A stretch of DNA of 5,076 nt from an uncultured Acetatifactor sp. (GTDB lineage Bacteria > Bacillota > Clostridia > Lachnospirales > Lachnospiraceae). Positions within the stretch are counted from its first letter, which is position 1. Every line of letters begins with the position of its first letter. The stretch is taken from NCBI GenBank assembly GCA_947644185.1, contig CANRZC010000195.1, forward strand, positions 1 to 5,076, written 5' to 3'. Shown piece after piece: positions 1-5,076 of this stretch. The notes under the pieces are model-generated. The model was given only the letters and a program-made list of their open reading frames with translations, made no database searches and was not told where the DNA came from. The translations under genes and the position numbers were made by a program.

Positions 1-1
1 G

Positions 2-982
2 GTGTCCGCCATCCAGAGATGCGCGGCAGACCATGTGTCCGAGACCACGATTTCCGTGGTGCAGCTTCCGAACGATGAGATGAAGGGAAGGATCATCGGA
101 CGAGAGGGGCGGAATATCCGTACCCTGGAGACCATGACAGGCGTGGATTTGATTATCGATGACACGCCGGAAGCGGTCATCCTGTCCGGGTTCGATCCTA
201 TCCGCCGGGAAGTGGCGCGGATCGCATTGGAGAAACTGATTGTAGACGGAAGAATCCATCCCGCCAGAATCGAAGAGATGGTGGAGAAGGCCCAGAAGGA
301 AGTGGAAATCATGATCAAGGAAGAGGGAGAGGCCGCCACGCTGGAAGTCGGCGTGCATGGCATCCATCCCGAACTTGTCAGGTTGCTGGGCAAGATGAAA
401 TTCAGGACCAGTTACGGACAGAACGCTCTGAAGCATTCCGTCGAGGTGGCACAGCTGTCGGGGCTGCTGGCAGCGGAGCTGGGGCTCGATGTGCGCATCG
501 CGAAGCGTGCCGGACTGCTCCATGACATCGGCAAGTCGGTAGACCATGAGATGGAAGGTTCCCATATCCAGCTGGGTGTGGAGCTCTGTAGGAAGTACAG
601 AGAGAACGCCACGGTCATCAATGCCGTGGAATCACATCATGGCGATGTGGAACCTACTTCTCTGATCGCATGTATTGTACAAGCTGCAGATACCATATCT
701 GCCGCTAGGCCTGGGGCCAGAAGGGAGACGCTGGAGACATATACCAGCAGGTTGACGAAGTTAGAAGAAATCACAAACAATTTCAAAGGTGTAGATAAGT
801 CTTTTGCTATTCAGGCAGGTCGGGAAGTCCGCGTGATGGTCGTTCCGGAACAGATTACAGATACCGATATGGTGCTGTTGGCGCGGGATATCTCCAAGCA
901 GATTGAAGCTGAATTGGAATATCCCGGACAGATCAAGGTAAATGTCATTCGCGAAAGCCGTGTCATTGATTATGCCAAATAA
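2..982 (+). CDS. rny: Ribonuclease Y, C-terminal part (5' end outside window)
   Basis: RNase Y is the membrane-anchored endoribonuclease that starts bulk mRNA decay in many Firmicutes. The 326 residues present carry a KH RNA-binding domain with its GxxG loop as GREG (residues 33-36 of the fragment). An HD phosphohydrolase domain follows, with H145, the catalytic pair H174-D175 in LLHDIGKSVDHE, and a later metal-ligand Asp in QAAD (D230). The typical RNase Y C-terminus ends VIDYAK. Full-length family members are about 510-520 residues, so roughly 190 N-terminal residues (membrane helix and long coiled coil) lie before the window. The GTG at position 2 is an internal codon, not a start. Codon choice changes near codon 222: before it Ile is 18 ATC and 3 ATT, after it 3 ATC, 6 ATT and 1 ATA. 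Identity is near certain; the cause of the codon shift is unknown. Confidence 0.97.
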   Translation: MSAIQRCAADHVSETTISVVQLPNDEMKGRIIGREGRNIRTLETMTGVDLIIDDTPEAVILSGFDPIRREVARIALEKLIVDGRIHPARIEEMVEKAQKEVEIMIKEEGEAATLEVGVHGIHPELVRLLGKMKFRTSYGQNALKHSVEVAQLSGLLAAELGLDVRIAKRAGLLHDIGKSVDHEMEGSHIQLGVELCRKYRENATVINAVESHHGDVEPTSLIACIVQAADTISAARPGARRETLETYTSRLTKLEEITNNFKGVDKSFAIQAGREVRVMVVPEQITDTDMVLLARDISKQIEAELEYPGQIKVNVIRESRVIDYAK

Positions 983-1000
983 TCATAAAAATTGAATAGG

Positions 1001-1056
1001 GAAAATGTAACAAAAGGGACATCAGAAAGCAAATCTGATGTCCCTTATACATTTTC
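1001..1056 (+). terminator. Hairpin terminator after rny
   Basis: A perfect 13-bp stem (AAGGGACATCAGA at 1014-1026, TCTGATGTCCCTT at 1034-1046) encloses a 7-base loop. It is flanked by a second 9-bp complementary pair (GAAAATGTA at 1001-1009, TACATTTTC at 1048-1056). It begins 18 bases after the rny stop codon. The plus-strand tail is only moderately T-rich (CTTATACATTTT). On the minus strand the stem is followed by TTTTGTT, so it may work in both directions. Confidence 0.85.
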
Positions 1057-1061
1057 ACTAA

Positions 1062-1088
1062 TTGCCGTCAAATTTTGCCGTCAAATTT
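1062..1088. repeat. 13-bp tandem duplication upstream of the aminotransferase promoter
   Basis: TGCCGTCAAATTT occurs twice head to tail without a mismatch (1063-1075 and 1076-1088), and the match extends one base upstream. It sits between the rny terminator and the predicted -35 box at 1102. It could be a paired regulator site or simply a slippage duplication; the sequence does not decide. Confidence 0.85.
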
Positions 1089-1101
1089 GTTATATTACCT
1101 C

Positions 1102-1130
1102 TTGTGTATCAAAAGGGTATATAGTATGAT
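1102..1130 (+). promoter_or_regulatory. Sigma-A-type promoter for the aminotransferase
   Basis: TTGTGT (1102-1107) and TATGAT (1125-1130) are separated by exactly 17 bases, giving good -35 and -10 matches. Transcription would start near 1137 and leave a leader of about 87 bases before the ATG at 1224. It lies just after the rny terminator, as expected for an independent transcription unit. Confidence 0.65.
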
Positions 1131-1144
1131 AATGCAAGTGCCTG

Positions 1145-1156
1145 ATTGTATACAAT
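1145..1156. promoter_or_regulatory. Perfect 12-bp palindrome, candidate operator
   Basis: ATTGTATACAAT is a perfect palindrome placed at about +8 to +20 relative to the predicted transcript start. A repressor bound there would block the promoter. Its GT...AC core is of a kind used by several regulator families, including GntR-type proteins, but no regulator is encoded nearby. About one perfect 12-mer palindrome is expected by chance in 5 kb, so the position is the main support. Confidence 0.35.
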
Positions 1157-1213
1157 GATACGTGGGTGCGAGGATTATAAGATAAAAAGAGGTGCCCTGG
1201 CGGCGCATGGGAT

Positions 1214-1218
1214 GGAGG
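1214..1218 (+). promoter_or_regulatory. Ribosome binding site that fixes the aminotransferase start
   Basis: GGAGG lies 5 bases before the ATG at 1224. The frame is open further upstream, with possible starts at TTG 1146, ATG 1155 and ATG 1212, but none of these has a comparable site at a sensible distance. ATG 1224 is therefore chosen. Confidence 0.8.
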
Positions 1219-1223
1219 ATAAC

Positions 1224-2555
1224 ATGAAAGCATATCGGGAATTGAGCAAAAAAGAATTGCTGGCATTGAAAGCAGATTTGGAAAAAGCTTATGAGAAAGA
1301 AAAAGAAAAAGGCCTGAAGCTGGATATGTCCAGAGGAAAGCCCTCTGTGGCTCAGTTGGATATGGGAATGGATATTTTTGATGTTCTGAATTCCCACAGT
1401 GAGATGAAAAGTATGGAAGGTGTGGACGTCCGCAATTATGGTGTGCTGGACGGACTCACTGAGGCAAAGCATATGATGGCAGACATTATGGGGGTTAAAG
1501 CGGAAAATGTGATTGTGTATGGCAATGCAAGCTTGAACATTATGTATGATGCGGTTTCCAGTGCTTACTCACACGGTGTCATGGGATGCACGCCCTGGTG
1601 CAAGCAGGATCGGCTGAAGTTTCTCTGTCCTGTTCCCGGCTATGACAGACATTTTGCCATTACCCAGCATTTTGGCATTGAGATGATTACAGTGCCCATG
1701 ACGCCCCAGGGGCCAGACATGGATCTGGTGGAGCGACTGGTGTCTGAGGATGATAGCATTAAGGGTATCTGGTGTGTGCCCAAATATTCGAACCCCCAGG
1801 GCTATACCTATTCCGATGAGACAGTGAGAAGATTTGCCAATCTGAAGCCAGCGGCGAAAGATTTTCGTATTTTTTGGGACAATGCCTACGCGGTGCATCA
1901 TCTCTATGAGGAGGAAGAGCGGCAGGAAAGCATTCTGGACATCTTAAGTGAGTGTGAGAAAGCGGGCAATCCCGATATGGTATATGAGTTTGCATCTACC
2001 TCCAAGATCAGCTTTTCCGGTGCAGGGGTGGCAGCGATTGCATCATCCAAGGGCAATCTGGACTGCATCAGGAAGACGATGACCATACAGACCATTGGCC
2101 ACGACAAGATCAACCAACTTCGCCATGTATGGTATTTCAAGAACTTTGAGGGGATCAAGGCCCATATGAGAAAGCATGCTGCCCTGATGCGGCCTAAATT
2201 TGAGGCTGTGCTGAAGGTGTTGGGGGAGGAACTGGATGGCACCGGGATTGGTGAATGGACCAAGCCAAACGGTGGTTACTTTATCTCCTTTGAGTCCATG
2301 GAGGGCTGCGCAAAGGCAATCGTTGCCAGGTGCAAGGAAGCTGGCGTTACGCTGACAGGGGCAGGTGCTACCTATCCATACGGCAAGGATCCCCGGGACA
2401 GCAATATCCGTATTGCACCCACGTATCCCTCGCCGGAGGAGCTGGCCCAGGCAACGGATCTGTTTGTGCTTTGCGTCAAGCTGGTAAGTGTGGAAAAGCT
2501 CTTGGAGCAATATGCACAGGGCACCCAGGGATTGGAGCAGAGACTGGCGGGATAA
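1224..2555 (+). CDS. PLP-dependent aminotransferase, aspartate aminotransferase Ic type
   Basis: A cytosolic fold-type I PLP enzyme of 443 residues, predicted to move an amino group between an amino acid (probably aspartate) and 2-oxoglutarate. Seen in the protein: a substrate-site segment LDMSRGKPS (33-41), the NYGVLDGL region (71-78), YGNASLNIMYD (99-109) in the PLP-phosphate-binding area, YSNPQGYTYS with N190, WDNAY with the PLP-ring Asp D219, STSKISFSGAG with the Schiff-base lysine K261, and NIRIAPTYPS with R396 for the substrate carboxylate. The RGKPS opening and overall length match the group typified by Corynebacterium glutamicum AspT (Aminotran_MocR-like Pfam family). There is no DNA-binding domain, so it is not itself a MocR regulator. 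Amino-acid preference cannot be read from sequence; aspartate is inferred from family. It has its own promoter at 1102-1130. Confidence 0.9.
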   Translation: MKAYRELSKKELLALKADLEKAYEKEKEKGLKLDMSRGKPSVAQLDMGMDIFDVLNSHSEMKSMEGVDVRNYGVLDGLTEAKHMMADIMGVKAENVIVYGNASLNIMYDAVSSAYSHGVMGCTPWCKQDRLKFLCPVPGYDRHFAITQHFGIEMITVPMTPQGPDMDLVERLVSEDDSIKGIWCVPKYSNPQGYTYSDETVRRFANLKPAAKDFRIFWDNAYAVHHLYEEEERQESILDILSECEKAGNPDMVYEFASTSKISFSGAGVAAIASSKGNLDCIRKTMTIQTIGHDKINQLRHVWYFKNFEGIKAHMRKHAALMRPKFEAVLKVLGEELDGTGIGEWTKPNGGYFISFESMEGCAKAIVARCKEAGVTLTGAGATYPYGKDPRDSNIRIAPTYPSPEELAQATDLFVLCVKLVSVEKLLEQYAQGTQGLEQRLAG

Positions 2556-2557
2556 AG

Positions 2558-2604
2558 AGAATATGCCAGCTGTACTAGAAAGTAAGTGGACATCTGGATA
2601 TTCT
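2558..2604 (+). other. Imperfect long hairpin directly after the aminotransferase stop
   Basis: The RNA can fold into an interrupted stem: AGAATAT (2558-2564) with ATATTCT (2598-2604), CCAG (2566-2569) with CTGG (2594-2597), TGT (2571-2573) with ACA (2590-2592), and ACT (2574-2576) with AGT (2585-2587). That is about 17 pairs with small bulges around an 8-base loop. It starts 3 bases after the stop codon. No T-run follows, so it is not a standard intrinsic terminator. It may protect the 3' end of the mRNA or be a decayed terminator. Confidence 0.4.
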
Positions 2605-2606
2605 GA

Positions 2607-2629
2607 ATGGGCATAGATGATAGGCCCAT
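2607..2629. repeat. Inverted repeat across the spoIIM promoter region
   Basis: ATGGGC (2607-2612) and GCCCAT (2624-2629) are perfect inverted arms around an 11-base centre. They overlap the proposed -35 element and spacer of the sigma-E-like promoter. This could be a protein site on DNA or chance; no T-rich tail supports a terminator role. Confidence 0.4.
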
Positions 2630-2639
2630 CGCATACAAT
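2611..2639 (+). promoter_or_regulatory. Sigma-E-like sporulation promoter for spoIIM
   Basis: CATACAAT (2632-2639) matches the mother-cell sigma-E -10 box exactly. GCATAGA (2611-2617) matches five of seven positions of the -35 pattern KMATATT. The 14-base spacer is typical. In Bacillus subtilis spoIIM is a sigma-E gene, so this promoter in front of a SpoIIM gene fits the known biology. The start would be near 2646, leaving a leader of roughly 84 bases that consists largely of the 19-bp repeats. Confidence 0.6.
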
Positions 2640-2698
2640 GGAAGAAAGGCATTCCAATGGAAGAAAGGCATTCCAATGGAAGAAGAGCATTCCAGTGG
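2636..2698. repeat. 19-bp tandem repeat, 3.3 copies
   Basis: CAATGGAAGAAAGGCATTC occurs at 2636-2654 and identically at 2655-2673. A third copy at 2674-2692 has two adjacent substitutions (AAGAG for AAAGG), and a partial copy CAGTGG follows at 2693-2698. Set in another phase, each unit begins GCAT, and the first, GCATACAAT, contains the sigma-E-like -10 box, while later units read GCATTCCAAT. Each internal unit junction also holds the small inverted repeat TTCC-AAT-GGAA. The period is not a multiple of three and the repeats fall outside any credible gene. Confidence 0.92.
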
Positions 2699-2729
2699 GG
2701 TGCCATAACTTCAAAAGGGCGGTGGGCAA

Positions 2730-3329
2730 ATGCAGTTAATGGGAAGACAGTTCCTGTCCAAACAGCGGAATTTTTTAGTCTGTTTCGGGGCAGGGTTGTT
2801 GCTTGGAATCATTGTGATAAATATAGGAAAGAGCATCTTGCTGGGCGAGACAGGGTTATTTGATGAATACACCCTGTACCATATGAAGTATATGACAGTG
2901 GACAGCAATGCTCTTTTTTGTTATGTTTTTCGAAAGCGGCTGGGCAGGATATTGATATTGGTGGTATTGTCTACCACATACCTGGGGCTGGTGGCTTGCA
3001 TGGGAGCGGCCTTCTGGTATGGCATGTCCGCAGGGGCTTTTTTGGCTTCTCTGTCACTGCGCTATGGGTTAAAGGGGATATTGCTGGCTTTGAGCGGCAT
3101 GTTTCCGCATTACCTGCTTTATGTGCCTGCCATGCTGTTTCTCCTGGGATGGTGTGAAGAGCTCTTTCGGGGGATTTATGTGCGAGGAGAATTTCGGGCA
3201 GTGGATAAGGGATTTCTGCTAAAAAGGGCAGGGGGGCTTTTGGCTATCCTGGCGGTATTTGCGGCAGGATGTATCTTGGAGGGGTATTTGAACCCCTATT
3301 TGCTGCTGGGGTTTTTAAGGATATTTTAG
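2730..3329 (+). CDS. spoIIM: Stage II sporulation protein M (SpoIIM family)
   Basis: SpoIIM is an integral membrane protein that recruits the peptidoglycan hydrolases SpoIIP and SpoIID to the septum and drives engulfment of the forespore. The 199-residue product has a short N-terminal tail and about five hydrophobic segments (near 15-33, 72-97, 100-122, 126-142 and 166-184). Family-like stretches are VFRKRLGRIL (66-75), YGLKGILLALSGMFPHYLLY (112-131) and LEGYLNPYLL (183-192). The length matches the family. ATG 2730 is the first start after an in-frame TAA at 2706. Its ribosome site is weak: AGGG at 2716-2719, ten bases away, or GGTGGG at 2721-2726, only three. ATG 2739 is a possible alternative. 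A sigma-E-like promoter lies upstream. Neither a xerD nor a Nudix gene, common partners elsewhere, is beside it. Confidence 0.88.
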   Translation: MQLMGRQFLSKQRNFLVCFGAGLLLGIIVINIGKSILLGETGLFDEYTLYHMKYMTVDSNALFCYVFRKRLGRILILVVLSTTYLGLVACMGAAFWYGMSAGAFLASLSLRYGLKGILLALSGMFPHYLLYVPAMLFLLGWCEELFRGIYVRGEFRAVDKGFLLKRAGGLLAILAVFAAGCILEGYLNPYLLLGFLRIF

Positions 3330-3339
3330 GAAAAAGTCA

Positions 3340-3377
3340 TTGCAGGATTGCGAAATAAATGGCATACTAAATATACA
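3340..3377 (+). promoter_or_regulatory. Candidate promoter(s) for the GH32 gene
   Basis: Two overlapping readings are possible. One is TTGCAG (3340-3345), 17 bases, CATACT (3363-3368). The other is TTGCGA (3348-3353), 18 bases, TATACA (3372-3377). A perfect TATAAT also occurs at 3409-3414 but has no recognisable -35 box and would start transcription at the ribosome site. None is strong enough to choose firmly. No terminator is evident between spoIIM and this gene. Confidence 0.35.
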
Positions 3378-3381
3378 AATG

Positions 3382-3391
3382 TGCTATAGCA
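3382..3391. promoter_or_regulatory. Small perfect palindrome in the GH32 leader
   Basis: TGCTATAGCA is a perfect 10-bp palindrome just downstream of the candidate promoters, where a repressor of a sugar gene could bind. It does not match the CcpA cre consensus, lacking the central CG. Several such 10-mers are expected by chance in 5 kb, so support is weak. Confidence 0.25.
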
Positions 3392-3421
3392 GTAAAGAGG
3401 ACGGGAAGTATAATACGAGAT

Positions 3422-3428
3422 AAAGGAG
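3422..3428 (+). promoter_or_regulatory. Ribosome binding site of the GH32 gene, awkward spacing
   Basis: AAAGGAG is a strong Shine-Dalgarno match. It is only one base before the in-frame GTG at 3430, which is too close, and 13 bases before ATG 3442, which is long but usable. This favours ATG 3442 as the start. Confidence 0.6.
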
Positions 3429-3441
3429 CGTGAAAGCAATT

Positions 3442-4929
3442 ATGACAAGCCAGACATTATGGGAAGCGCGCAAATATGAGGAGACCTTTGGAAAGGCTAT
3501 TCAAAAGGAGGAGAGACCGGATTTTCACCTTTCTCCCCGAGTGGGATGGATGAATGATCCCAATGGATTTAGTTGGCATGATGGAAAATACCATATGTTT
3601 TACCAGTACCATCCCTATGATTCCCATTGGGGTCCCATGCACTGGGGGCATGCAGTGAGTGAGGACCTGCTGCACTGGGAGTATCTTCCCGCGGCGTTAG
3701 CACCTGATGAAATCTATGATCGAGACGGGTGCTTTTCTGGAAGCGCATTGACTTTGCCAGATGGCAGACAGCTATTGATGTACACAGGAGTAGTAAAGGA
3801 GCGGCAGGCAGACGGGAGCTGTCAGGAGGTGCAGACCCAGTGCCTGGCAGTGGGGGATGGCACAGATTATGTGAAATATGAGAAGAATCCAGTCTTAGAT
3901 GAAACAGATCTCCCAGAAGGCTGCAGCAGGTATGATTTCCGGGATCCGAAAATGTGGAGAGAGAAGGATGGCTCCTACCGCTGTATTATTGGGAACAGGC
4001 CAGGGGATGGCAGCGGACAGATTTTGCTTTTCACCAGTCCAGACGGCTTTGCATGGCATTACAAAAAGGTGCTGGCGGAGAACAGAAACCGCTTTGGGAA
4101 AATGTGGGAGTGCCCCGATTTCTTCCCATTAGACGGGAAGTGGGTGCTGATTACCAGCCCTCAGGACATGCTTCCTGCAGGATTTGAATTCCATAATGGG
4201 AATGGCACCCTTTGCCTGATTGGAGATTATGACACAGAGACAGAGGATTTTAGGGAAGAAGCAAGTCGGTCTATTGACTATGGCATTGACTTCTATGCGC
4301 CACAGACGATTCTGACCCCTGATGGACGTCGGGTAATGATCGGATGGATGCAGAACTGGGACACCTGCAATCACAGGAGAATCCAGGAGGAGGCATGGTT
4401 CGGCCAGATGAGTCTGCCCAGAGAGCTGTCTATCAAGAACGGTAGGCTGTATCAAAAGCCTATTCGAGAGCTGGAGGAGATGCGAAGGGGACGGATTGCC
4501 TATGAAGGAGTTACTGTTTCCGGTATGACCAAGCTTGAAGGCATCGAAGGGCGCAGGGTTGATATGGAACTGACAGTCCGTCCCATGGAGGGCTGCGATC
4601 TTTATCGGAAGTTTTCTGTTCGGATTGCCCAGAATGAGCAGTATCATACTTCGCTGAGCTTCCGGCCAGCCGAGTCTGTACTGAAGATAGACAGAAAATT
4701 CTCCGGCTCCAGAAAGGCCATTATCCATCAGCGCCGCAGCAAGGTAAACCATAAAGACGGAGAGCTGAAGCTGCGGATGATTCTGGATAGATTCAGTGTG
4801 GAGGTCTTTGTCAATGACGGGGAGCAGGTTCTTTCTGCCGTTCTGTACACGGAGCAGGAGGCCAAGGGTATTTCCTTTATCGCGGATGGCACTGTGAATT
4901 TAGATGTGGTAAAATACGATTTGATTTGA
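3442..4929 (+). CDS. GH32 beta-fructosidase, probable sucrose-6-phosphate hydrolase (ScrB/SacA type)
   Basis: Glycoside hydrolase family 32 cleaves terminal beta-fructosyl bonds of sucrose, sucrose-6-phosphate or fructo-oligosaccharides. The 495-residue protein has all key motifs: WMNDPNG (36-42) with nucleophile D39, FSGS (98-101), FRDP (166-169) with transition-state-stabilising D168, and WECPDFF (222-228) with acid/base E223. The five-bladed propeller spans about 25-335. A C-terminal beta-sandwich follows, including DRFSVEVFVNDGE (449-461). There is no signal peptide or membrane segment, so it acts in the cytosol on an imported sugar. That fits sucrose-6-phosphate from a PTS or short fructans from a transporter, but no transporter, fructokinase or regulator gene lies in the window, so the exact substrate is open. 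GTG 3430 would add four residues but sits too close to the ribosome site. The gene is monocistronic here and ends at a strong terminator. Confidence 0.93.
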   Translation: MTSQTLWEARKYEETFGKAIQKEERPDFHLSPRVGWMNDPNGFSWHDGKYHMFYQYHPYDSHWGPMHWGHAVSEDLLHWEYLPAALAPDEIYDRDGCFSGSALTLPDGRQLLMYTGVVKERQADGSCQEVQTQCLAVGDGTDYVKYEKNPVLDETDLPEGCSRYDFRDPKMWREKDGSYRCIIGNRPGDGSGQILLFTSPDGFAWHYKKVLAENRNRFGKMWECPDFFPLDGKWVLITSPQDMLPAGFEFHNGNGTLCLIGDYDTETEDFREEASRSIDYGIDFYAPQTILTPDGRRVMIGWMQNWDTCNHRRIQEEAWFGQMSLPRELSIKNGRLYQKPIRELEEMRRGRIAYEGVTVSGMTKLEGIEGRRVDMELTVRPMEGCDLYRKFSVRIAQNEQYHTSLSFRPAESVLKIDRKFSGSRKAIIHQRRSKVNHKDGELKLRMILDRFSVEVFVNDGEQVLSAVLYTEQEAKGISFIADGTVNLDVVKYDLI

Positions 4930-4965
4930 AAGGGATGACAATGAAGTCGTCTTTAGAAAAAGCAA

Positions 4966-5011
4966 AAGGTGTGCTGCATTTCACTGGAGATGTGTGATTG
5001 CAGCACACCTT
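4966..5011 (+). terminator. Strong terminator after the GH32 gene, probably bidirectional
   Basis: A perfect 13-bp stem (AAGGTGTGCTGCA at 4966-4978, TGCAGCACACCTT at 4999-5011) is extended inside the loop by TCAC (4981-4984) pairing with GTGA (4994-4997). The plus-strand tail is CTTT then ATG. On the minus strand the stem is followed by a better T-tract (TTGCTTTTTC), so it may also stop transcription coming from the right. Confidence 0.85.
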
Positions 5012-5017
5012 CTTTAT

Positions 5018-5076
5018 GTGCAGGCCGCCTTACCATACGTTGATGTCATCCAAATTGGGGCACGTAATATGCAGAA
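5018..5076 (+). pseudogene. aroF: DAHP synthase internal fragment lacking its N-terminal part, runs off the window
   Basis: From GTG 5018 the frame reads VQAALPYVDVIQIGARNMQ and the last two bases, AA, would fit the Asn that usually follows. The segment YVD(V/I)(I/L)QIGARNMQN is a highly conserved internal part of the (beta/alpha)8 barrel of 3-deoxy-7-phosphoheptulonate synthase, the first enzyme of the shikimate pathway. In intact enzymes well over 100 residues precede it, ending in a VTEVMD...DV-like stretch. Here the same frame upstream crosses the terminator hairpin (IAAHLLY) with no such similarity. There is no ribosome site before GTG 5018. It is therefore most simply a beheaded gene remnant, with a breakpoint near 5018. 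An assembly join is the alternative. Only about 19 residues are visible. Confidence 0.65.

Noticed and set aside
1146..1223. N-terminal extension of the aminotransferase from TTG 1146 or ATG 1155
   Set aside because: No ribosome site precedes those starts, the region overlaps the predicted transcript start and palindrome, and GGAGG sits correctly before ATG 1224.
2631..2698. CRISPR array
   Set aside because: The units are directly adjacent 19-bp repeats without unique spacers, and no cas gene is present.
2043..2729. Minus-strand open frame of 228 codons spanning the aminotransferase 3' end and the repeat array
   Set aside because: It lies opposite a clearly recognised gene, has no ribosome site or family resemblance, and its N-terminus is just the translated 19-bp repeats.
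2657..2863. Plus-strand 68-codon open frame starting in the repeat array
   Set aside because: It overlaps the start of spoIIM in another frame, its first residues come from a repeat whose period is not divisible by three, and it lacks family features.
4129..4752. Minus-strand open frame of 207 codons inside the GH32 gene
   Set aside because: It is fully antisense to conserved GH32 coding sequence and has no recognisable motif or start signal.
4941..4997. Small gene encoding MKSSLEKAKGVLHFTGDV
   Set aside because: It has only 18 codons, half of it forms the terminator stem, and there is no recognised family; it is kept only as a low-interest observation.
5030..5076. Minus-strand convergent gene end (LHITCPNLDDINVW, stop at 5030-5032) next to the bidirectional terminator
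   Set aside because: The opposite plus-strand frame reads a specific conserved DAHP synthase motif, which explains the sequence better than an unrecognised 14-residue tail.

Overview
The window looks like chromosome of an endospore-forming Clostridia member, most likely Lachnospiraceae. Reasons: an RNase Y of Firmicutes type, a SpoIIM engulfment protein, purine-rich Shine-Dalgarno sites, moderate GC, and a GH32 enzyme whose N-terminus resembles gut Lachnospiraceae sequences I remember (no search was run). All genes lie on the plus strand.

Layout: (1) 2-982 is the 3' part of rny (KH domain, HD domain and C-terminus of RNase Y), closed by a strong hairpin at 1001-1056. (2) 1057-1223 is a regulatory stretch with a 13-bp tandem duplication, a good sigma-A-type promoter, a 12-bp perfect palindrome just after the predicted transcript start, and the ribosome site of the next gene. 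(3) 1224-2555 is a complete PLP-dependent aminotransferase of the aspartate aminotransferase Ic type. (4) 2556-2729 is an unusually structured spacer. It holds an imperfect hairpin, an inverted repeat, a sigma-E-like promoter with an exact CATACAAT -10 box, and 3.3 copies of a 19-bp tandem repeat that starts inside that -10 box. (5) 2730-3329 is spoIIM. (6) 3330-3441 is a leader with candidate promoter elements and a small palindrome. (7) 3442-4929 is a complete cytosolic GH32 beta-fructosidase / sucrose-6-phosphate hydrolase. (8) 4966-5011 is a strong, probably bidirectional terminator. (9) 5018-5076 reads as an internal piece of DAHP synthase with no N-terminal part, so it is probably a gene remnant running out of the window.

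The genes do not form one pathway. They look like separately transcribed units: RNA turnover, amino-acid nitrogen transfer, mother-cell engulfment during sporulation, and sucrose/fructan breakdown. Each has its own promoter and/or terminator. I found no new multi-gene system. The most noteworthy signals are the repeat array fused to the sigma-E promoter of spoIIM and the beheaded DAHP synthase segment at the right edge. A codon-usage break inside rny and the operator-like palindromes are weaker leads.
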